Source of the DNA: Alphaproteobacteria bacterium
GTDB lineage: Bacteria > Pseudomonadota > Alphaproteobacteria > Rhizobiales > CAJQND01
Direction of reading: 5' to 3'
DNA: 62,191 nt
NCBI GenBank assembly: GCA_024227565.1
Contig: JAAEUE010000072.1
Location: 1 to 62,191 of the forward strand
Positions 8,255 through 15,281 of this stretch are shown here, in pieces. Each line of letters starts with the position of its first letter. Within the stretch, counting starts at the first letter, position 1. A program made the translations under genes and the position numbers. The notes under the pieces were generated by a model. The model ran no database searches and was not told where the DNA came from. It saw only the letters and a list, made by a program, of their open reading frames with translations.

Positions 8255-8596
8255 ATGAATCAAATGACAAACATCCCGGCCACCCCTGCCGGCCTCAACT
8301 CCCCGGCCCGCTGGGGCACAGAAAGCTGGATCGCCGAAACCTTCGGCGATCAGGCAAGAGACATCGCCTTCGTGCGCAAGTTCTTCAACTTCCGCTAGAC
8401 CTCCCCGCAACATTTTGTAGATTTCTTCCGCACCTACTACGACCGGTTCACAAGGCCTTTATGGCCGCAGGTGAGACCGGCGCGGATGCGTTACAAAATA
8501 ACGTACTGGACACAATTCGCCCAGTTTGATGTGGGCAGTGATGGCACAATTATGGTGCCCTCTGAGTATGCCGAGATCGTCCTCTCCAAGAGCTAA
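8255..8596 (+). pseudogene. decayed C-terminal fragment of a class I SAM-dependent methyltransferase
   Basis: Three frames read in series give a methyltransferase C-terminus: LNSPARWGTESWIAETFGD ... RKFFNFR, then a TAG at 8396 where tyrosine is expected, then SPQHFVDFFRTYY, a frameshift, PVHKAFMAAGETGADAL, a second frameshift near 8522, and QFDVGSDGTIMVPSEYAEIV to a stop at 8594. In intact homologues this region follows the SAM-binding Rossmann domain, which is absent upstream. AAAAAGGAAA precedes the first ATG, so a 47-residue peptide could still be made. One nonsense mutation and two frameshifts indicate a dead gene. Confidence 0.75.
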
Positions 8597-8611
8597 GCAG
8601 GACTGTTATGC

Positions 8612-8647
8612 TTGCCTGCAGCCGCAGAACGGTGCGGCCACAGGCAA
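8612..8647. terminator. strong hairpin after the methyltransferase remnant
   Basis: Arms TTGCCTG (8612) plus GCCGCA pair with TGCGGC plus CAGGCAA (ending 8647) around a short loop. No T-run follows on the + strand, so it is a weak intrinsic terminator at best, or a processing hairpin. Position directly after the remnant fits a transcript end. Confidence 0.4.
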
Positions 8648-8770
8648 AAACCAGCAAATGAAACACGGTTGAAACAATTGAAACTCGGACAGAAATAAAC
8701 CTCATACATTGAAACGGCATACTCCTCATCAACGACACGCCAACACGATGATGACTGGAGGAAACATCAA

Positions 8771-8944
8771 ATGAACGCCGTCGCCACACGCATTCCCAGG
8801 CCGCAATCCAAAGACACAACCGAGATTGCCAAGATGGTTTTAATCGCCGCGGTCACTTTGGTGCTCATGGCCTTTGCAACATCCGGATCCAGCGCCGCGC
8901 TCCCAGAAACGCCAGCCACAACAAGCGCCGCCATCAATCTATAG
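8771..8944 (+). CDS. 57-residue single-pass membrane or secreted microprotein, unknown
   Basis: An ATG at 8771 sits seven bases after an excellent Shine-Dalgarno (GGAGGAAA, 8757-8764). It encodes 57 residues with basic N-terminus MNAVATRIPRPQSK, a hydrophobic stretch MVLIAAVTLVLMAFATSGSS, and a Thr/Ala/Pro-rich tail. It could be an uncleaved single-span protein or an exported peptide. A near-perfect hairpin at 9012-9041 closes the unit, so it looks like a free-standing gene. It lacks the Flp-pilin Glu-Tyr motif even though a TadG-like gene follows. I do not recognise the family. Confidence 0.5.
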   Translation: MNAVATRIPRPQSKDTTEIAKMVLIAAVTLVLMAFATSGSSAALPETPATTSAAINL

Positions 8945-9011
8945 ATCGCCAATCCCATTAGCCCTCCTGACGCCGAGTGCTCGATCTTCCCCCTCCCCAT
9001 CGGCGTCCCCA

Positions 9012-9041
9012 CACCCCCAGGCCTGCTCAAGCCTGGGGGTG
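9012..9041. terminator. 11-bp perfect hairpin, likely terminator of the 57-residue gene
   Basis: CACCCCCAGGC (9012-9022) pairs perfectly with GCCTGGGGGTG (9031-9041) over an eight-base loop. Only a short AATTCGTTT follows, so the U-tract is poor, but the stem is very stable and lies 68 bp after the stop of the small gene. Confidence 0.5.
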
Positions 9042-9226
9042 AATTCGTTTGCGCCTGCTCTGCAGTTGGTCTTTGGCCAGCGGTGATGATCCCCTGGCCG
9101 ACCAGACGCAAGGCTCGCAATAGTTAAAATGCAAAGCACTTTTTGGTTGTAGGTAAAATTTCAACTAAAGGTTGCTTTATAAATCTTTAGCAATCTTTTT
9201 TGGCCAACGTTAAATCCTGAAACATA

Positions 9227-9249
9227 CGATAATTGACGGAAAATTATCG
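9227..9249. promoter_or_regulatory. candidate operator dyad before the TadG-like gene
   Basis: CGATAATT (9227-9234) and AATTATCG (9242-9249) form a perfect inverted repeat separated by seven bases, in an AT-rich region ending 17 bp before the ATG at 9267. Its closeness to the start would let a bound repressor block transcription or translation. No regulator is identified. Confidence 0.35.
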
Positions 9250-9266
9250 ATAAACCGGGGTTTAAC

Positions 9267-10529
9267 ATGATCATCCAAATTACACGTATAAGTGCAACCA
9301 TAAAGTGTTTTTGCAGTGACGCACGAGGAAATATCATCATCTCATTTGCACTTGCACTCATACCGTTCATAGGCGCTGCTGGAGTAGCCATTGACTATGG
9401 GCGCAGTGTCCAGGTGCGCACCATGCTGCAAAGCTCCACCGATGCAGCAGCATTGGCGGCCGCTTCGGTTCGCGACGGAACAAAAAACGATCGAACCCTC
9501 ATGGCCATAAGAGTGTTCAACGCAAACCGGCCAAACATATCCCCAAGACCAACCCTGACGATAAGAGTATTGGAAACCGAGGTCACGGTTACGGCCAACA
9601 CCTCACTCAGGCACATCTTTTTGAAAGTTCTCGGCCAGACAAGTTCACCGGTGGGAACCAGCTCGACGGCATCGTTCGGAGCCGGCAGCGGACCTTGCGT
9701 TCTCACGTTGAACAAGAACAGCAAAGAATCCCTGATGCTGAACTCAGACTCCAAAATTCAAGCGCCCAACTGCCGGGTTCAGGTCAATTCAACCAGCCGC
9801 GAGGCATTGTTTGCCAACAGCAAGAGCCACATCGTTGCCGAATCCATCTGCGTTGAAGGCGATTGGGACACCAACAGCGGCTCCTCCTTCGACCCCCGAC
9901 CCGAAGACTGTCCAGCTATCCCAGATCCTCTTGCTCACTTGCCAAAGCCCCCGGAAGCCAATGGCTCCTGCGATTGGACCGACCGGACCGTGAAAGGCCG
10001 CACAACACTCCGGCCCGGCGTGCATTGCAAGAAACTGGAACTCGACAGCGGCGCCAAGGTGACGTTCAAGCCGGGCATCTATGTGATGCGGGGCGGCGAA
10101 TTCATCGTGAACAGCGGCTCCAAGGCCACGGGCCGCGACATGATGATGTACTTTGAAGGCTCAAACAACACACGTTTCAACATCAATAGCGACAGCCATA
10201 TCGAGTTCCGCGGACGCACCAGCGGTCCCTATGCCGGCCTGGTATTCTTTCAGGAAAGAGGCTCAAGAGCCGATTACTCAATCTTGAACAGTGATTCGTC
10301 CTCCATCATTGAGGGCATTATCTATTTGCCTTCAACTCCGTTGCATTTGAACAGCAAGGGCCGGATCTCAAACGCTTCTCCGTGGACAGGCATCATCGTC
10401 GACAAGCTTGAGCTGAATTCGGACTCAATCATGAACATCAACACCGATTATGCCGCAAGCTCGGTGCCGGTTCCCTCAGGCATTGGCCCAGGCGATGGCA
10501 CGAATGGGGCGGTCGTGTTGAAACATTAA
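9267..10529 (+). CDS. TadE/TadG-like pilus-assembly family protein with C-terminal beta-helix-like repeats
   Basis: The 420-residue protein begins with a TadG-like membrane anchor (GNIIISFALALIPFIGAAGV at about residues 22-41) and the conserved DYGRSVQVRTMLQSSTDAAA, as in Tad/Flp pilus accessory proteins. The rest, from about residue 140, has no von Willebrand domain. It carries spaced repeats around Asn-Ser-Asp-Ser (LNSDSKI, NSKSHI, NSGSSF, LDSGAKV, VNSGSKA, INSDSHI, LNSDSSS, LNSKGRI, LNSDSIM), suggesting a beta-solenoid. Intact TadG-related proteins with similar but different repeats (SGNAS-like) are known to me from this order. No other tad gene is in the window. Confidence 0.75.
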   Translation: MIIQITRISATIKCFCSDARGNIIISFALALIPFIGAAGVAIDYGRSVQVRTMLQSSTDAAALAAASVRDGTKNDRTLMAIRVFNANRPNISPRPTLTIRVLETEVTVTANTSLRHIFLKVLGQTSSPVGTSSTASFGAGSGPCVLTLNKNSKESLMLNSDSKIQAPNCRVQVNSTSREALFANSKSHIVAESICVEGDWDTNSGSSFDPRPEDCPAIPDPLAHLPKPPEANGSCDWTDRTVKGRTTLRPGVHCKKLELDSGAKVTFKPGIYVMRGGEFIVNSGSKATGRDMMMYFEGSNNTRFNINSDSHIEFRGRTSGPYAGLVFFQERGSRADYSILNSDSSSIIEGIIYLPSTPLHLNSKGRISNASPWTGIIVDKLELNSDSIMNINTDYAASSVPVPSGIGPGDGTNGAVVLKH

Positions 10530-10635
10530 ACTGCCGCCGCCGAGTGTCAGGGCGTTATCCATATGAAAATCTCTTATGGATTACCCCTTGCACCCGCTTG
10601 TGGTGCCGCAAAAAGAGGTCTAAGAGACCCCTTTG

Positions 10636-11601
10636 ATGAACGCTCTTTCCCCGCACCGCGACAAAATCCTCTCGGCGAGCCATTTGCTTGGCATCGAGGG
10701 GCTTTCTCCACCCGAAATTTCACGCCTTCTGGATCTTGCCGACACCTACGTGGAACTGTCGCTGCAGATCAACAAGAAGCAGGACACGCTGCGTGGCCGC
10801 ACGCAGATCAATGTGTTCTTTGAGAACTCCACCCGAACCCAATCCTCGTTCGAGCTGGCCGGAAAGCGCCTTGGCGCCGATGTTATGAACATGTCCGTCA
10901 AGGGCTCATCAGTGAGCAAGGGCGAGACCCTGGTCGATACGGCGATCACCTTGAACGCCATGCATCCTGACCTCTTGGTCATCCGCCACTCCTCGGCGGG
11001 CGCCTGTGAGCTCTTGGCCCAGAAAGTTGATTGTGCCGTGGTGAACGCTGGAGACGGCAGCCATGAACACCCCACGCAAGCGCTCCTCGACGCGCTGACC
11101 ATCCGCCGCCGCAAAGGCCGCCTGCAAGGGCTCACCGTGGCCATCTGCGGCGACATTCTGCATTCCCGCGTGGCGCGCTCCAACATTTTGCTGCTCCACA
11201 CCATGGGCGCCCGGGTCCGGGTTGTTGCGCCAACCACATTGCTTCCCCCTGATGCAGACCGCCTGGGCGTGGAGGTCTTTACCGACTTTGAGGCCGGCAT
11301 CGCTGACTGCGACATTGTCATGATGCTGCGCCTGCAGCTTGAACGGATGAACGGCGCCTTTGTGCCCTCCACTCGCGAATACTACCGGTTCTTCGGCCTC
11401 AACCGCGAGAAGCTCAAGATCGCCAAGCCAGACGCCCTGGTCATGCATCCAGGCCCCATGAACCGCGGCGTGGAGATTGCCTCTGCCGTTGCCGATGGCG
11501 TTCAAAGCGTCATCAAGGAGCAAGTGGAGATGGGCGTGGCGGTGCGCATGGCGGTGCTCGACGCCCTTTCGCGCAATTTGCCTGGAGGGGCCAACGCATG
11601 A
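10636..11601 (+). CDS. pyrB: aspartate carbamoyltransferase catalytic subunit
   Basis: PyrB joins carbamoyl phosphate and aspartate, the first committed step of pyrimidine synthesis. The 321-residue sequence has the carbamoyl-phosphate loop [13 protein letters not shown], the domain-closure segment [15 protein letters not shown], and MLRLQLERM near the aspartate site. The ATG at 10636 is preferred over the adjacent TTG at 10633. The stop overlaps the start of the PyrC homologue (ATGA), as in bacteria where PyrB pairs with an inactive dihydroorotase. Short dyads (GGTCT/AGACC at 10617-10629) overlap the ribosome-binding region, but no attenuator is evident. Confidence 0.95.
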   Translation: MNALSPHRDKILSASHLLGIEGLSPPEISRLLDLADTYVELSLQINKKQDTLRGRTQINVFFENSTRTQSSFELAGKRLGADVMNMSVKGSSVSKGETLVDTAITLNAMHPDLLVIRHSSAGACELLAQKVDCAVVNAGDGSHEHPTQALLDALTIRRRKGRLQGLTVAICGDILHSRVARSNILLLHTMGARVRVVAPTTLLPPDADRLGVEVFTDFEAGIADCDIVMMLRLQLERMNGAFVPSTREYYRFFGLNREKLKIAKPDALVMHPGPMNRGVEIASAVADGVQSVIKEQVEMGVAVRMAVLDALSRNLPGGANA

Positions 11602-12926
11602 TGGTTCCAGCCGGATTGAGCCCGGGACATATCGGCACCGTGTGTTACGTCAACGCGCGCCTGTTCGATCCTGGACAGGATCTTGACGTCAAAGGCGGCA
11701 TTCGCGTCACCAACGGCATCATCAACAGCCTGGGTCCGAAGATCACCGCAAAGTCCCGGCCCGCCAATGAGCAGATCGTAGACTGCAAAGGCCGTCTTCT
11801 GCTGCCTGGCCTGGTCGACATGCGCGTATTCGCAGGCGAACCAGGCTTTGAGTACAAGGAAACCCTGGCAACCGCGACCGAATCGGCCGCTGCAGGCGGT
11901 GTCACCACCATCATCACCATGCCCAACACCGACCCGGTGATTGACGATGCTGCGTTGGTGGATTTCGTGCTGCGCCGGGCCCGCGATACCGGCATTGTCC
12001 GGGTGGCACCGATGGCTGCGCTCACAAAAGGGTTGGCCGGCCATGAGATGACCGAGTTTGGCCTCTTGCGCGAAGCCGGTGCAGTGGCGGTAACCGACGG
12101 CATCCAGTCGGTTGCCAATGCCCGCGTGCTGCGCCGCGCGATGGCCTATGCCCGCGACTTTGGCCTGCCCATTGTGCAACATGTGGAGGATGCAGACCTG
12201 GCGCTAAACGGCGTCATGAACGAGGGCGAACTCTCCACGCGCCTTGGCCTGCCCGGCATCCCTTCCATGGCTGAACTCATCGTGTTGGAGCGCGATCTGA
12301 GGCTCGTGGAGCTCACCGGGGCCAACTATCACGCCTCGCAAATCTCAAGCCGCGCTGCAGTTGAGGCCACACGCACGGCGAAGAAGAACGGCTTGCCCGT
12401 CACCTGCGGTGTCTCCATCAACCATCTTAGCCTCAACGAAAATGACATCGGCTCCTACCGCACCTTCTTCAAACTCTCCCCGCCGCTGCGCTCCGAGGAA
12501 GACCGCAAAGCCCTTGTGGAAGGCGTGGAGGACGGCACCATCGATGTGATCGTCTCGGGCCATGACCCGGAAAACCCGGACACCAAACGCCTCACCTTTG
12601 ATGAGGCGGCATTCGGCGCCATCGGCCTGGAAACCCTGCTCGCCGCCGCCCATGGTTTGCATCTCAACGAGAACATTCCGATGGAGACCCTGATCACGGC
12701 GATGACCCGAACGCCCGCGCGCATCCTCGGCCTGGAGGCCGGCGCGCTCACAGAGGGGGCCCCGGCTGACTTCAGCCTGTTCGATGAGAAGATTGCCTGG
12801 GCGGTTGAGGAATGGGGCCTGAAGTCCAAATCCAACAACACCCCGTTTGAGGACCGCCTGATGCAAGGCCGTGTCGTGCGCACGGTGGTGGCCGGACAAA
12901 CCGCCTACGAGCTGGACGCTCAATGA
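11598..12926 (+). CDS. pyrC: dihydroorotase-like protein lacking the metal-binding His-x-His (PyrC', probably non-catalytic)
   Basis: The 442-residue protein has the amidohydrolase fold of class I dihydroorotases, but the canonical strand-1 motif DxHxH is replaced by [10 protein letters not shown], so the metal site cannot form in the usual way. The later lysine region ([10 protein letters not shown]) and ISGHDPE segment are recognisable. In Pseudomonas and many alphaproteobacteria an inactive PyrC' partner binds and holds together aspartate carbamoyltransferase, which fits the coupled pyrB here. A catalytic dihydroorotase is expected elsewhere in the genome. The next gene, plsY, overlaps its stop. 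Confidence 0.85.
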   Translation: MMVPAGLSPGHIGTVCYVNARLFDPGQDLDVKGGIRVTNGIINSLGPKITAKSRPANEQIVDCKGRLLLPGLVDMRVFAGEPGFEYKETLATATESAAAGGVTTIITMPNTDPVIDDAALVDFVLRRARDTGIVRVAPMAALTKGLAGHEMTEFGLLREAGAVAVTDGIQSVANARVLRRAMAYARDFGLPIVQHVEDADLALNGVMNEGELSTRLGLPGIPSMAELIVLERDLRLVELTGANYHASQISSRAAVEATRTAKKNGLPVTCGVSINHLSLNENDIGSYRTFFKLSPPLRSEEDRKALVEGVEDGTIDVIVSGHDPENPDTKRLTFDEAAFGAIGLETLLAAAHGLHLNENIPMETLITAMTRTPARILGLEAGALTEGAPADFSLFDEKIAWAVEEWGLKSKSNNTPFEDRLMQGRVVRTVVAGQTAYELDAQ

Positions 12927-13528
12927 GCTTCGATCACTCTTTGCTGACCTATCTGATTGCCGCTCTGGGCGGATATGCCCTCGGCTCGATACCGTTTGGC
13001 CTGATCCTCACCAAGTTGGCCGGCAAAGGTGATGTGCGCGACATTGGTTCCGGCAACATTGGGGCCACCAACGTTTTGCGCACAGGCTCCAAAGCCCTGG
13101 CGGTCGGCACGCTCGTGTGCGATGTTCTCAAAGGCTTGGTCCCCACCCTCATTGCAAAGAGCTGGGGACTGGACGTGGCGATGATCGCTGGCTTTTTTGC
13201 ACTTCTCGGGCACAACTGGCCGGTTTGGCTCAACTTTAAGGGCGGTAAAGGGGTGGCCACCTACATTGGCGTTCTTGCCGGCCTTCACCTGCCGGTTGCC
13301 GCAATGTTTTGCGCAACCTGGCTGGTGGTGGCACTGGTGTTCAAAATATCGTCTCTGTCGGCTCTTGTGGCGGCAGCCTTGACACCTGTGGCTGTTTTCG
13401 TGTTGGGTATACCCGCATTGGTGGTGCCGTTGTGCATTACGACGATCATCATCTTCTGGAAACACCGCGAGAATATTCAGCGCCTCATGCGCGGCGAAGA
13501 AGCCAAGATCAACCTGCGCAAAAGCTAG
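12923..13528 (+). CDS. plsY: glycerol-3-phosphate acyltransferase PlsY (acyl-phosphate dependent)
   Basis: This 201-residue integral membrane protein transfers an acyl group from acyl-phosphate to glycerol-3-phosphate, starting phospholipid synthesis. Family motifs are clear: GSIPFGLILTKLAG, DIGSGNIGATNVLRTG, GHNWPVWLNFKGGKGVATYI, and a C-terminal WKHRENIQRLMRGEE. About five hydrophobic spans are visible. Its start overlaps the stop of the PyrC homologue, as in other members of this order. Confidence 0.95.
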   Translation: MSFDHSLLTYLIAALGGYALGSIPFGLILTKLAGKGDVRDIGSGNIGATNVLRTGSKALAVGTLVCDVLKGLVPTLIAKSWGLDVAMIAGFFALLGHNWPVWLNFKGGKGVATYIGVLAGLHLPVAAMFCATWLVVALVFKISSLSALVAAALTPVAVFVLGIPALVVPLCITTIIIFWKHRENIQRLMRGEEAKINLRKS

Positions 13529-13561
13529 GCACATCTCAGCGGACAGGCAACCGGGGGCGGT

Positions 13562-14683
13562 ATGTCAAAAACGCTGGACGACACGCAGCGCCGTGATTGG
13601 CTGCGGCTGATTCAATCGGAAAATGTGGGCCCGGCAACATTTCGCAAGCTGCTGAACCGCTATGGCGGTGCAGGCGCGGCCCTGGACGCATTGCCCGAAC
13701 TCTCGCGCAGTGGAGGTCTGCGCCGCCCCATCCGGATCTACAGCCAGGAGGCTGCCGAGCAAGATCTTGAAAATGCACGGCGGGCTGGCGCTCGCTTTGT
13801 TGCTTTGGGAGAGCCGGACTATCCTACGCTACTGAAGCACATCGATTCTGCGCCGCCCCTTATATGCGTGAAGGGAATGCTCGCAAGCGCAGAGCACCCC
13901 TGTCTTGCCATCGTAGGCGCGCGCAACGCCTCGGCGCTGGGCCGAAAATTCACCCGGCAAATTGCAAGTGATCTGGGCGCTCGGGGGTTCACCATCGTCT
14001 CAGGGCTTGCCCGTGGCATCGACACGTCCGCCCACCAGGCCGCCAGCCGCTCCGGCACGATCGCCGTTCTTGCCGGCGGCATCGACATCATCTACCCACC
14101 GGAAAACGGCCAGCTCTATCAGCAGATCCTCGAAGACGGCGGCGCCATCGTCACCGAGATGACACCGGGCACCGTTCCTCAGGCCAGGCATTTTCCGCGG
14201 CGCAACCGGATCATTTCCGGCATGAGCTTTGGCACAATCGTCATCGAGGCTGCCAAACGGTCCGGCTCACTCATCACGGCTCGCCTTGCCCTTGAGCAAG
14301 GCCGCGAGGTCTTCGCGGTCCCCGGTTCACCGCTCGACCCACGTGCAGCCGGCACAAACGGCCTGATCCGCCAAGGCGCTGTGCTGACGGAAAGGGCCAA
14401 GGATGTGGTGGACACCATTTTGCCCCTGATCCAGCGGGACGATCCGTTTGGGGACACGCTGGACGACCCGAGCGCGCCCGAAGACGATATCATGCCCCTT
14501 GGGGAGGTCCCGACCTCAGCACGCGCTGAGATTCTGGCTCTGCTGGGTCCCTCGCCTGTTGAACTTGACGACCTCATTCGTGAAAGTGGCCACCCGCCAG
14601 GGGCGGTGTTCCTGGTTTTGCTGGAACTGGAGCTGGCCGGGCGCCTGCAGCGGCATTCAGGCGCTGTGGTCTCGTTGATCTAA
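13562..14683 (+). CDS. dprA: DNA-processing protein DprA
   Basis: DprA binds incoming single-stranded DNA and loads RecA during natural transformation. The 373-residue protein has an N-terminal SAM-like region, the extended Rossmann domain with the signatures GARNASALGRKFTRQIA, VSGLARGIDTSAHQAA and FPRRNRIISGMS, and a C-terminal winged-helix segment (SPVELDDLIRESGHPPG). It follows plsY by 33 bp, with a GGGGGCGG stretch just before the ATG. Presence alone does not prove competence. Confidence 0.95.
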   Translation: MSKTLDDTQRRDWLRLIQSENVGPATFRKLLNRYGGAGAALDALPELSRSGGLRRPIRIYSQEAAEQDLENARRAGARFVALGEPDYPTLLKHIDSAPPLICVKGMLASAEHPCLAIVGARNASALGRKFTRQIASDLGARGFTIVSGLARGIDTSAHQAASRSGTIAVLAGGIDIIYPPENGQLYQQILEDGGAIVTEMTPGTVPQARHFPRRNRIISGMSFGTIVIEAAKRSGSLITARLALEQGREVFAVPGSPLDPRAAGTNGLIRQGAVLTERAKDVVDTILPLIQRDDPFGDTLDDPSAPEDDIMPLGEVPTSARAEILALLGPSPVELDDLIRESGHPPGAVFLVLLELELAGRLQRHSGAVVSLI

Positions 14684-14769
14684 CTCATTAATGCCGCGGC
14701 GCAACACTAAAAAATGCATTATTTTCAAATTCTTATGTCGAGTTGGGTTCGTTTGGCAGAATCTCTCTT

Positions 14770-15018
14770 TCACGGATCTTTCTGCGTTGCATTGTCGGCT
14801 TGAACCTCTGCCTCCTGATAGGCCATCTCCAGCAAATAAACCAGAAACCGCATCTTGAACGTCACCGCCAGCTTACGCATTTCCAGCAAGCTTGCGGCGA
14901 TAAAGGCTGCAATATCTGCAGGATTGGCTTGGCGCAGGTCTTCGGCCAACTTGCCGTCGAATTCTGCCTCTTTGAACTCAGTTCCAGTGGAGGTTCCATC
15001 CACATTCTTATTCTTCAT
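14770..15018 (-). CDS. conserved-looking 82-residue hypothetical protein
   Basis: Leftward frame from ATG 15018 with GGAG 9-12 bases upstream. The 82 residues start with a charged tail (MKNKNVDGTSTGTEFKEAE), then an Ala/Leu-rich helical stretch (DIAAFIAASLLEMRKLAV) and MRFLVYLLEMAYQEAE. Amphipathic helices with no clear signal peptide suggest a small cytoplasmic or peripheral protein. It lies convergent to dprA and divergent to the OYE gene. I do not know its function. Confidence 0.5.
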   Translation of the reverse strand: MKNKNVDGTSTGTEFKEAEFDGKLAEDLRQANPADIAAFIAASLLEMRKLAVTFKMRFLVYLLEMAYQEAEVQADNATQKDP

Positions 15019-15207
15019 TGGCCGCAGCTCCGTTGACCGAACAGAGTGCCGACTTCCCACCGGCTCAAGTTTCGAACGCGTTCGTCTGAATCAATTCGGT
15101 GCTGAATCTACCTCGCTTCCTTATGGTAGTAAACTAAAATGCTACACAATCATAAATTGCAATTATAGGTTGAAGCCGCGTGTATTTTTGGCATTGCCTT
15201 TGCCCGC

Positions 15208-15236
15208 TTGACCGTACCCACGCTCGTTCCGTATCG
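15208..15236 (+). promoter_or_regulatory. possible promoter of the OYE-type gene
   Basis: TTGACC (15208-15213) and GTATCG (15231-15236) are separated by 17 bases, a spacing and -35 element typical of housekeeping promoters in alphaproteobacteria, where the -10 box is loose. The coding start lies 46 bp downstream. Confidence 0.3.
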
Positions 15237-15281
15237 TCGCCTCTCAAACAGGCACGTCCCTGACACTTAAGGAATGAGAAA

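Noticed and set aside
10540..10635. Pyrimidine attenuator or PyrR-like leader before pyrB
   Set aside because: Only small dyads (ATCCAT/ATGGAT and GGTCT/AGACC) are present; there is no terminator-antiterminator pair or U-run.
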